Assembly: GCA_944739405.2 (NCBI GenBank)
Contig: OX123186.2
Location: 16,919,552 to 16,983,551 of the forward strand
DNA length: 64,000 bases
From: Euclidia mi
Lineage: Eukaryota > Arthropoda > Insecta > Lepidoptera > Erebidae
Direction: 5' to 3'
Part shown: positions 23,536 through 35,700 of the stretch, one piece after another
Layout: the number at the start of each line of letters is the position of its first letter
Position numbering within the stretch: position 1 is the first letter of the stretch
Made by a program: the position numbers and the translations under genes
The notes under the pieces: generated by a model
Databases searched by the model: none
Told to the model about the DNA's origin: nothing
What the model saw: only the letters and a program-made list of their open reading frames with translations

Positions 23536-25055
23536 TGTCAAGACACAGTTGAATATTAATGATAACCGGCGAGACAGTAGTCGTGTTCAACTATTGGGCT
23601 TGACCAAATATCTGTCCGCTAAAGTGTTTCTCTGAAAGTACAGTTGTGGCACAGATAATATTATCCCCTACCACAAGTTGTGGTATGATATGGAAATTTC
23701 CCATTATTAATGCTGTAATATACTAATATTATAAAGCTGGAAAGTTTGTTTGGTCATGATAAAGTCTTATCAACAGTTCGGTTTGAATTGCCTTTTAGAG
23801 CTAGACAGTTTAGTTAGAACGGCTCGTATTAAAAATATTAGTCCAAAAGCTGTAACTGTAACTAAATATCTTTTATTTATTAAGGTTAAGGCTTACAATC
23901 TAGAATAAGTTCATACAAAACATTAATTTATAAAAACATTTATTTTAGTACTTAATTGTATGCTTTTAAATTAGAGGTTAGCACAACAATGATAGATAAT
24001 TTTCACAATGTAAAACTTATGAACACGGTCATGTTACTTATTCAGTCGAATAATTTTCTATAAGAATACATTGTACAACAAATTAAATATGTAAAACTGC
24101 TGTCTGAGTCTGGTAATATAAATCTATTTTTAAATGTATTCAAGCATTCAAAGATATTGATGGTCATCATTGTTTCAAGACGGCTTCATCACCAAATTTC
24201 ACGCTGAATGGATGGCGTAATGTAATCGTAGTCTGTTCATTACTATGCTGTTTCAACATTATGTCTTTTGATACACTGTTTGGCGACAAAAATGTATGGG
24301 AATAATAGACATAATATTAATACAAAAGTCTTTATCTCAGTATGTTATACTTTTTCGCCTACACCAAACCAACCCACCAAATAACAACCAAATTGGTTAT
24401 GATGTTTAGCATGAATATAGTTGAATATCTAGGGTCGACCTTTGAAACTCATTTTTCTTTTAACAAATCTCAACACTAAAACTGATATGAGACTTTGTGT
24501 TAAGTTGACGTACACCTATGTGTTTTCTGGTTTTACAAGTATTAGGTTCTAATACTTTTCTTGACGTAATGCGAGCGAAAGCGCTGGCAAAAGCTAGTAC
24601 CTATTTAATATTTCTTTATCTGTAACTTTATTCACGTTACAGCCATGACGGCATAGCGCCTTTTCATGAAGACGTGGAGCAGATATTTCAGTCGTCAAAT
24701 AAACCTTAGCTGAAAATTGATTTGAAAGAACGTTTCGACAGTTTGATAAGGTTGATGGATTCGATCATTCAGAGAGCGTTTTGGCAGGTTTTGTATAGGC
24801 AATATGTCAAATTAATTTCTGAGATTAGTTATCTGACGTTTGAGAAATTAGCTCCATTAACTACTGGGCGGCTACTTACCGCGCGATATTTTTTAGAGCT
24901 CCGTAGTAAATTAATGATCTTTTATAGCTGTGCCGATTTTCAAAAAGGTTGAGCTTATTAAAAATAGTGATTAAGCATTCAATTACTTCAAGGACTGATA
25001 TTTGGTAACTAACTAAATATATGGAGATGATCATGCTTGAAATAAAAATAGGAGG
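23536..25055. other. no recognised gene; small Helitron-like remnant
   Basis: ATACTAATATTATAAAGCTG with GGAAAGTTTGTTTG at 23715-23750 looks like a Helitron 5' end. The frame at 24722-24952 has no motif. Confidence 0.45.
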
Positions 25056-25453
25056 CGACCGAAACGATCAGACTGATCGCCTGATGGTAAGCGAGTTGCA
25101 AGTTGCACTTTGAATGGGCAAGAAGGTAAAAAGAATAAGATTTGGGGGCCGCGGAATTTATTCACACCGAAAACAAAGCATACTATACGTCTTTAGTTTC
25201 TCGGGTGAGTGCGTGGCCAACTCTGGTGTCGGAGTTTTCAGACCACCCTAAGGCCTCCAAAATGGTCTAACGATTCTTGTCCTGCAACAAGAACCGAGAC
25301 CGTCAGCTTTACGTGCCCTCTGAAACACGGTAGCGCTCTGATGTAAATGCCACAATCGACAAGCCAAAATACTTTATGTCGATACTCAGTGAGAGAGTTA
25401 TACTTTCTCAGTCTAACTGACCCTTCCATGCAGGATTCCGCAAGGCTGTACAA
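25056..25453 (+). repeat. rep-D copy, diverged
   Basis: GATCGCCTGATGGTAAGCGA (about 25075) and the distal TACTTTATGTCGATACTCAG ... CCTTCCATGCAGGATTCCGC match the copy at 30775-31075. The middle (25140-25320) is unique to this copy. Confidence 0.65.
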
Positions 25454-25895
25454 CCAAATTTGTACATAATACCTTTTTTGCTACATTCTTCGTTTAGTGA
25501 TTATTTTTACTCGACGTACTTGAAACATATGCGTGGGAGTCGTAAAACGCACTTGCTAGGTTTTTCTTAACATAACTCATATAGGTATGTACATGATTCA
25601 TAATGAATGATATTGAGCTATGAGATAAAAAAGAGAAGTTTGCGTTCATATTTATTTAATCTCAGTCATGACTGAGGGCTGTCACTCGTCTAAAAAGTAT
25701 TTTATGTCAGATTTACCATGTAAAATATATATTTTGTCGAAAATGGGTTAGTTTTTCTAGCGGGTAAATAAAAAAAATCCGATAGTTAGACAAAATTTAT
25801 TATGAAGATTTTTTTTTATTTAAACTCAAGGTATGAAAATACTAGAAATAACTCAAAGAAATTACATTTAAATTCAAGAAATTTACCAATCGCCT
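25454..25895. other. no recognised feature
   Basis: AT-rich, with no frame or repeat of note. Confidence 0.5.
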
Positions 25896-25903
25896 GATTT
25901 ATG

Positions 25904-26351
25904 TAGAGATGTAAAGAACTCGAGTCTTTGAGTCTTGATTCGATAGACTCAGCTAAATTTTACAAGACTCGGTGTACTAACAAAACTCAGAGCCTTGAGT
26001 CGAGCCGAGCTCCAGTACTTTCTCGAAAACTCGAGCGCCAAAATATAACTCGTATTTCAAAAAGAGCTCGAGTCTTAAAAAAAAACTCACGTCTCAAAAA
26101 GAACTCGAGTCTTAAAAAGAGCTCGAGTGTATCGAGTCTTGAGCGTATCAAGGTTGAACCTATATTATATTCTTCTATATTATATTTTTAGCTCGAGCTC
26201 GAATCAAGACCTGAGCGCCATGTTGCGCTCGCGTCTCTATGTAAACTTAAGTGTTCAAGTCTGGGGTCTTGTTGTTACGAGTCGAGCTGTGCAATTTGTC
26301 AGCTGAGCCTAAAATTTAGGACTCAAAAGACTCGAGTTCTTTACATCTCTA
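25904..26351. mobile_element. hAT-type MITE, 448 bp, with 8-bp target duplication
   Basis: Terminal inverted repeats begin TAGAGATGTAAAGAACTCGA and match over roughly 28 bp. The 8-bp GATTTATG is duplicated exactly at 25896-25903 and 26352-26359. An 8-bp duplication with TAGAG-type ends is the hAT hallmark. The interior is built from many copies of CTCGAGTCTT-like words (for example 26060-26140). No transposase remains. Confidence 0.92.
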
Positions 26352-26642
26352 GATTTATGTTTTAAACTCTTCTTTTTTAGAGTGGATGTATTAGTAAACT
26401 ATGGCAAAGGTTGGATATCTCGTAATCTGTTTTAGTATTGTTGCGCTGTGCGACCTCCGATGCACGATTGTGTTGCCATTACGATTGAAACCCAAATTAC
26501 GTGTTTTTTTTAAACCTCTTGAAGCAAATAGTATTATAATATAATTACGACGTCCGGTAAAGGCGAATCGTAGTTAGTGTCGCGAAGTCATCCTTGGGCA
26601 TGTGTGCGTAAATCTTTTGGTCCCAGAATGAATAAGAGCAGG

Positions 26643-26788
26643 TCATGCGACAATAGCCAAAGATACGTCTGAAGCAACGCCACATGCGTTACGTCCTCGT
26701 ATTAAATAGTAGAATCCATTATCACCCCAGTCCTTGCCCCAGGAGTTCTTTATTATCCAGTATGGAGTCTCCTTTCCTGATTTGGATT
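26643..26788 (-). CDS. protease exon 5: catalytic Asn and C-terminus
   Basis: The acceptor is ATATTTATTTCAG. It encodes SKSGKETPYWIIKNSWGKDW and GDNGFYYLIRGRNACGVASD, stopping with TGA at 26643-26645. The short C-terminus VSLAIVA fits the family. No clear AATAAA signal was seen in the next 250 bp. Confidence 0.92.
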
Positions 26789-29700
26789 CTGAAATAAATA
26801 TAATAAGAGATCAGTTGTTTGTAGGGTTCCGTAGTAACCTACAAGGTACCCTTATATAATACCGCCATGTCCGTCTGTCCGACCGTCCGCTGTCGATTCT
26901 GTGTATCAGTTCTTTGATATTTTTGTTTTTGGTATTTTCTGCGTATATTGTACATACATAATACACGAACAATTATACACAATTATACATACTTACACGT
27001 ACAAAATTTGTATTGCTTCAGATGCAGTAGATTTCCTCTTTAAAAAGGAATACTGTGAATTTAATATGAACTATGAAAAACATTTTACGTTTAGATAGAT
27101 AGATAGAAAATTCTTTATAGTACACCAGATATGATACAAATGCTACAAAACATGATACAATTCAATATAGGTATGTAAAATAGGCGGCCTTATCGCTGAA
27201 AGCAATTTCTTCCAGGCAACCTTGGGATGGACTGGAAAAGATCAGAGAAAGAAAAACAGTGGTGTAGTCATAAAATTAAGTAAGGATAGATGTATAGATA
27301 CACAATTACATAAATACATCAATACATAAATACATAAATCAATAAAAACATAAATATATAAATACATAAATACACGTAATATACATATAGCCATACAAAA
27401 TACGTAGTTACATCGAACTAAATAGAATATGAAAATTCAGTCACATAGCCAAGTAATGCCGTTTTAAGGCGTTTCTGAATATGCCAAGCGAGTTTGCTTG
27501 CCTAATTTCTATCGGCAACGCATTCCACAAGCGTACTACTTGCACAGTAAAGGACTTGTCATAGAAATTTGTGGAATGTGTTGGCATCTGCAGCTTCAGA
27601 TCCTTAGACGACCTCAGAAACTTTGGATGTGTGTCATGAAGGAACTTAAAACGTTCTTTGAGATACGAAGGGGTGTCCGGGTTGAATAGGATATTATACA
27701 GTAATGTAAGAATATGAGTATTCCTGCGAAGACGAATTGGGAGCCACTTGAGTTTAAGTGGCCGTTGGGAGAAAATTGCGTAGCCTACGCAACGAGCCTG
27801 CTGACGCGAATAGTTTTCGACTAGTCTCCTGCATTTGATACCCCCAGGTTAAAGTTTTATCCATGCATAACCCCAAATTTTTCACATGATCAGTAAGAGC
27901 TAATACGTTTCCGTCGAATTTAATCTCAGGTAGTATTGACCAATTTAATTTGGAGATCATTCTGGGACTGCCGATAAGAATTATTTGCGTTTTAGATGGA
28001 TTAATCTTGAGCCCATACTTTTTACTCCACTCACAGATTTGTGCTAAGTCCGAGTTTATAGCAGAAAATACATCTGCTACCGATTCTAGTGGTGCCTGCG
28101 AGTAAATTTGTAAGTCATCTGCGTAAAGGTGGTAGGACGAAATTAACTGTTGAGAGATAGAATTTATAAAAACTGCGAAGAGTAACGGAGATAAAACGCC
28201 ACCCTGCGGAACACCGGCAGTCGTTTGACACCAAGAAGAGTACGATTCCTCAACGCGTATACGCTGTCGCCGCCCAAACGGGTAACTATGAAACCAGTCA
28301 ATCACTGTTGAAGATATGTTAATAGAGCGAAGTATGCCAAGCAGGATGTGGAAATCCACTGTGTTGAAAGCATTGCTAAAATCAAGTAGAGAAAGTAGCG
28401 TGAGCTTTCCACTATCCATATCCAGTCTAATCTCATCGGTAATATGTACCAGTGCTGTGGCAGTACTATGTCCAGGACGAAAACCTGATTGGAAGGGATT
28501 TAGGCGTTTACACCATTGCGTTTCAATTACAGAGAAAAAAGCAAAATTAACATGAAGTTACAGGTATAGTCAAGGTTGGTTAGATTTATTGTGCCTGGAG
28601 AGACAACGGCTAGACACTACACAAAGGAATTTTCAAAAAAATTGAAAATTGCAGCACGAAGTGAAGTGATTCGAAACTTCGCAAATCTCATCGATTGTTC
28701 GCTAACTACAATCCCAGTTCATTAATATGCAATGAAGAGTGAGAGAAACTATAAGAAACTGATTGGATTTATGGACGTGCGATCAATAAACCATCTAGGC
28801 AATTGCTCATCCTCTTTAAATGCTATGGCTAAAATAGAGCCAGTCTTAGCGTTGTTCCATTTTTACAAACCCTATATTTTAAAACATTTACAGCGCTTGG
28901 TGACTCGAGACCTTTCTTGAATTACTGAAAAGAAGTCCTTCAAATTTAGCTCAGCTTGTCAAAACTGTCTCATGATATTATTCACAATTGCATGTTATTA
29001 CAACATTAACAACTTCTGTACAATTTCGCAAGTTCCTAAAACATATAATAAAGGCAATACGGATGTCATCTTGTCGCTACAAGGTTGAATGTACAGCCTA
29101 TTACGACCTCATTTCAGAAATTGAAACCGTTACAGTCATCAATGGCTCATTTTGCGGCCATATTTCTATCTTATGTATTCAAATGAGCGAAGACTTTTGT
29201 CGAATAATGGCGATTTTAACGTTATATTTTTTGCCTAAGGGCGAGGTAGGACTGAAGAGAGTTGAGCGAAGTAATAATATTATATTAAATAATGTGCTTT
29301 CTAAATCATTCAGTTTAAATGTAATGTCAGTAAAAGTAACATATCGCGATAGAATAAGTAAACCGTAGTTTGACTTTAATGTGTACCTAATATTCGCGTA
29401 AACCCAAGAAAATACTAGTATTATTTAATTAAACTTACACGTATTTCGTTGCTCTTTATTTTTATTATACGAAGTGATCCTTTCCTCGTGAATGCAGTTT
29501 AATCTTTTTAGACATACGCTTCTAAGTATGTCCTTGAGATGTTGTCAGAATATACATAGCACATACAAATGCAAGAACAATTTAGCACACAGAGTTAGCT
29601 GTCACTAAAATACAATATTTAAGCAAACACACATTTCAGTATGTAAATAAATATTAGAGATCTTATTACAATGCAAGATCTAACTACATGTAACATCAGT

Positions 29701-32700
29701 CTTACTCCCATGTTAAGAATATCAAAGGACAAGAGGAAAACGTTTCATCTTTGAAACTTTACATAGGTTGAGAATGCTGTACACTGTATAGCTACTGTAT
29801 AGGTAGCGATAGCCTAGTGGAGATACCAACAGACTGCTATGCAGAAGGTATCGGGTTCGAATCCACGGCGCGCACCAATGACTTTTTGGAGTTATGTGCG
29901 TATTGAATTGTTAATTATCGCTTATCCCGTGCCTCGCAGAGCACGTTAAGCCATCGGTCCCGATTGTCATGAAGATCTTTGACAATCGTTACAGGGCGTC
30001 AGTACCTTCTAAATAAACTGACACTAGTCTAAACCATTGAATATCGCTATCCCTTCGGGTTGCGGAGGTCAGACAGGCAGTCGCTCTGTGGAAAAGCTAA
30101 TATTCAGCCAAATACGGTTAGACTAGTAAGCGGACCCCAGATTGAAACTGGGATAACGCTAAGAGAATGATGAATGAGAACGCTGTACCATACAAATATA
30201 TTTCATTTTCACAATGGTGCTAACAAAAAACAGAATACTCCTGAAATTGCATAAATTTTGTCAACGTTCTTAGCTGTGCTCATTTTCGCTTCAACACCAC
30301 CGGCCCTTGTCACCGTGAAATTTAGATCGGTAAAATGTCATGCCTTATTTTCGACATTACTGAATAACGTATCATAATTCAGCTGTCAAATTACATTTAC
30401 TTTAGATAAACTGGTTAAGATGACATTTTTATATACCCATTTGAGTTACATATAACACATTTAAATTACCCTCTTACTAAGGGACAAATACCCAATGATT
30501 TTACTCACAAGGAAAATGCTACGTTATTTTAAAAATGAAAACAATTCATTCTATAAATTCTCAGAATGCTATCTCTTAAAATTTATTCGATTGTGACCTT
30601 TGTTGCTTGTTTACAGTCAGTTTTTAAGCCTTTATTATACGATTAATCAATTATCTATACACATCATTTATTATAATTTAATTTCGTTAACTTTCACAAA
30701 CGATACACTTTGAAGTAACATAGTAAAATACATTCACATATTACATAAAGAAACATACCTTAGATTTCTTCATAATAATATGTTTCAGGCGGCAAACGAG
30801 CAGACGGATCGCCTGATGGTAAGCGATTACCGCCGCCCGTAGACACAAGCAACACCCGAGGAGTCACAAGTATGTTGCGGCCCTTTGGGATGGGAAAAGG
30901 AATAGAAGCGGGGTGAGGGAGAAAAAGATGCTTTGGCATTCTCACTCACTGAACGAGACGCAATAGTGTAGGTATTGGTACTTTACGTCGATACTCTGCA
31001 AGAGGGTGGTACTTTCCCGGTCGAGGTGGCCCATTCATGCTGAAATCAGCAAGGCTCTACCAACTACTGCTTGCATTGAAGATGAAAGAATACTTACTGT
31101 AATAGCTGTAGCCAACAATCAAAACGGCGTGATTCAATCGTTTAGGATCACACTCTTTATCCGTTGGCTCATCTATTGCAGGTGCTACATAATTTTCCAT
31201 AGATGCTGAATTTATGGCTGAAATAAAAAACAAATATACAAAATTATGTTTGTGTAAGTTTGAGATTATCATACTGAAAAGTAGTAGTAGAGGTACTGTA
31301 AATAAAAAAAATAGAGGGTCCAACAGCTGCGAGTCATAAAATAGCGGGTATCGAGTTTACCAGCGCCCAAGAAACCGCACACGCACTTGACCTGTTTTGC
31401 TTACATAAATACATAGACTCACGCCTGTTTCCCGGAGGGGTAGGCAGAGACTACGGAACGCCATTTGCAACGATCCTGACATATCTCTCTTGCTTCATTC
31501 ACTCCCATTAGATTCCTCATGCATGCTCTTCTGTGCAAGGTACTTCTCACCTGTCCTGTTTTTAAGATGTCTCCAATCTGGTCAGAGAACGTCCGCCTAG
31601 GTCTTCCCTTTCGTCCTGTCCCTTCCATAATTGCCTTATATATCTGCTTGGTCAGTCTTTCGTCATCCATCCTCTCCACGTGCCCAAACCATCTTAGCAT
31701 ACCTTTCTCGATGCTTGCTTTGATTATATGTTTAAAACATGTATTTAGAATACAAGTCAAATAATAATAATATGTTTGCAGCTTGTAGAAAAAGGCATTA
31801 TTCAATAAGCTCATAAAATTACTAGCTGACCTTACAAACTTGGTTTGCCATACATATATGTATTTGGGGTTTATATTAAATTTTATAACATTAAAAAAAC
31901 AACAGTGCAAATATTAGCCTGGTACCTATTCTCCAGACCTACCAAATATTCATAAAATTCATGAAAACTGGTATAACCGATTCGGAGGATAAAGTCAAAT
32001 CTTAATATATAAAATCCTTGCGTTACTGACTGACTGACAGACAAGCCTGTAGCTTGTCTGTCAGTCTAATAAGTCTAGCAAAAACTATAAGGCGCACGAA
32101 GTTGAAATTTGGCATGTGTGATCCTTGGGGACCATAAGGGCGCACTTAGAAGGGATTTCCTGAAATTCCCACGGGATCGGGCAAAAACAGTTTAATTAAA
32201 ACAATGTGCGGGCGTAGCTGCGGGCGTCCACTAGTTATACAATAAAAATTCATCATCATCAGCCCTTTAAACTGTCCCACTGCTGGGCACGGGCCTCTTC
32301 TCACTATAAGAAGGATAAGGCCATAGCTACACCACGCTGGCCTAGTGTGGGTTGGCAGACTTTATAATAAAATTAATAAATATAATAAAAATTCAATCAT
32401 ATAAAACTTCATGACAGGCCGGTTAGGAGGAGATCAATAAAAAAACACTGTGACATGGCATTTTTATATGTTAGATGATATACACATTTCCACATTTGAT
32501 CAGACCTTGGAATTACCACATAGCGTTGCGAAATATCAGCGCTAATACATTAATACCAATTATGTAGCAATAATATTATTGGACCAATACAATAAGATTA
32601 CACTAATTAGTCGGTTCTGTTGACCTCTTTATGCCATATTACATCCAATTAATTAATATTTGACCAAATTGTTATTTCTGCCGAGTGATTTGCAGAAATG

Positions 32701-35700
32701 TCGAAATAACAAGTCAGTGACACTAATGGATTGCTTAAAGAACCGTTTGTTTATATTTGGGTTTTTGAAAACATACTCTTGCCTTTCTTTGATAATATCA
32801 TTATAATATGCTATGACAAGTCACACGAGGTCAACTGTTTGCAAACTGTAATAATAATAATAATACAGGTAATAATATTCTACCACATACACGCATCACC
32901 ATCTAGTCCCAAACTAAGAAGAGCTTGTACTATGGGTACTAGATAATGGATAAACATACATATTTCCATTTTTTGTAAATACATACATATTATGTATAGA
33001 AACACCCAGACTAAGACAAACTAGGCAGAGTTTGTACTATCGTAACCAGTTAATTGATAAGCATAGTTATATGACTGTAATAAGCAGAGCCTATTAGACA
33101 CAAGACACTAAAATGTAGCATGTATTTACCCGGGAAACCGTGGGGATGCACTAAGAAGGGATCTCCAGAAACCACGAGATCGGGAGGAAACAGTTAAATT
33201 TATAAAAATGCGTGAGCGTATCTGCGGGCATACCTACTCTAGTACTTCAAACGATAATTTACACACCGACGCAGTAACAACGATAGTCCTAATTATACAA
33301 ACACTTTCTTCTTTCATCGAAGCCACGTCCTCCGGCTTAGCAGTCAGGGTAACCTTTAGACCAACAGATCAATAAAATACTATTCTACAGATATACCCCG
33401 CGTGTATTTAAGTCAGAAAATGAGCGTATAGGAGGCGCAAAAGCCTTCCCGTCCCAATGCCCCTCAAGAACTCATAGCAATCTGAAAGCAATTGCTAGCT
33501 TTCAGATTGCTGAGTTCTTAGCCATATAATTATACATATATTGTTAATGACGTATAGTATAGTAGAATTCGCCCGTAGCTGCTTCGCCGGAAATATATAC
33601 ATTAACTTTCCTCAGAAATCACACTACCTATTGGTGAAAACCGTGCAAAAATCCTTTCGGTAGGTTTTGTATTAGCCGCGCTCAAACAGACAGATACGAC
33701 GAAAAGGGAACTTTATTTTATAATAAGTATAGCTACCACGCAGTCAAGTGGGCCAAGCTCTCCTAACAAGGACAAAATAATAAAAAGCCAAAAAAAATAT
33801 TCGCAGACAAACTTATGCCTCGGGCCATCAAGACAAGAAATACTTATCTACCAGCAACACTGTCAGTACACATAAAACATTCCCTTCAATTTACTTTTAC
33901 TCTCTGACAGATGATAAACCGTTGTTTTGCACGTTAACAAATATCCGGGCTATTTGTTTTATTTGATTAATGTTTTGTTTATCTAACCACTTGATTGTCA
34001 TACTTTAAGATAGCACCGTGAGGGAAAACGTTTTGTTTACGGGTGTATGTAATCAATATCACTTCTTAGGTTTGAATTGCGACTTACACGCGTTGAAGTC
34101 GATACTTTTCCCGTTCTTCGGGAAGCACGTTAAACTGCCCGTTCTGGCTCTCAAGTAGACTTTTGACTATCGTTACGAGCAGTTAGTACGCTCAAATAAA
34201 CTGATTTTGGCCTATACCATGAAATATGGTTATCCCTTTGGTTGCGGAAGTCAGACGGCAGTAGCTCTGTGGAAAGGCTGAAATTCTGTCAAATCTGGTT
34301 AGAATAGCAAGCGGCCTCTGCGCCCCAAGGTGAGAAGTCTTGGATGCAACTGGTATAACGCTAGGACGATGATAATGACGCGTAGAGGTCGAGTCTTGGG
34401 CATTTAGTAGCAAAATAAAAAAATTAACTGGAATTTGATAATGCTGTATTCTTCTGGTAACATTCGAGTAATATTCCGTGCCGAACTGGCCTCTTGGGAT
34501 TCGTTGTGATTATTGTGAATCCAAATAATCTTACTCGACTTACTCAAATGCAACCAAGTGTTTAAGGTTTCGTTGTGACTTACACTTTACCGTGATGTAT
34601 ACTGATTAACGTCTTTAACATACCACTATGACGTCAGAAACCATAAAAATAATTCGAATATCAAAAGTTGCACTAAGCTTTCCTAAACCGGGGTTTCATA
34701 CTCAAGTCACAACTATTGCAATCAGAGCTTATAATGATAGTAACTATTTAAATATAAAACAACAGTTCCTTGTGGTGCTTAGGTGAATGAACTCCTATGA
34801 AACTTGCCAGACGACGGCCTTTAGTGTACAACTACTGATAGAATTCTTGAGATAATTAAATGTAATTTGGGGAGTGGCTGGTAAAATAAAGTATTAAGGA
34901 ATAGTTTCTATGTAGCCGGAAAAAAGAATTTCAACACTTCATTTAATTACATACACACCAAAAAGTGCCTTACTTTTTATTAGCAATGAGGTATCTGCCT
35001 TGTTTTGGTTGATCTGAGTTATACTTGTGTTTATTTGCTTGATGTCTTCCTCTTCTCTGACTTCTCTCGCATTAAAAGGCGTGCTTTACTTAGTTTTTAA
35101 AACTTGATCTGAGATAAATGCAATGAAATAACATGTTAAAATAAATATATGAGTATAATAATGCCCTGTATATAAAATATACACGCCCATGGCCTTTTCT
35201 CACATTGCTGCTTATTTATTTGATAAAAAGAGTATGACCGCAGCTACGCCCGCACAAAATTTTCAATTAAGCATTTTCCCCGATCCAATCTCAATCTCTT
35301 CTTTGTGCACCTCTACGGTTCCTAAGGAACATAGATGCCATAATTCAGCTTCTTGTGGCCAATAGTTTTGGCTGTGCGTTGACGGTCAGTCAGTCAGTAC
35401 CGTAAGTATTTAATATATACAGAAGTCACGAATATTGTTTGGCAATCAACCTTGTAACTTGTGGAAATATAAACAAAGTTTTAATGAAACTCGTCTTATA
35501 AACAATCGTAATTGGCTATTAATCTGTAATTCTTAATTACAACAACTTTGTGGAATCACAGTGTTTCTGTTGCTGAGCTTACCTACGCAGTCAAAGTGAT
35601 ATATAAGATTTTAGTTACTTTGGCATACAATTTATTACAAGTCACTATAGTTTGTCATGATGTAGCTTTTAACAATCCGTAATATTTAACTTTTCCTCAA

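Noticed and set aside
31057..31323. 88-codon frame taken whole as a gene
   Set aside because: Only 31098-31217 is exon; the rest is intron read-through past the GTAAGT donor and before the acceptor.
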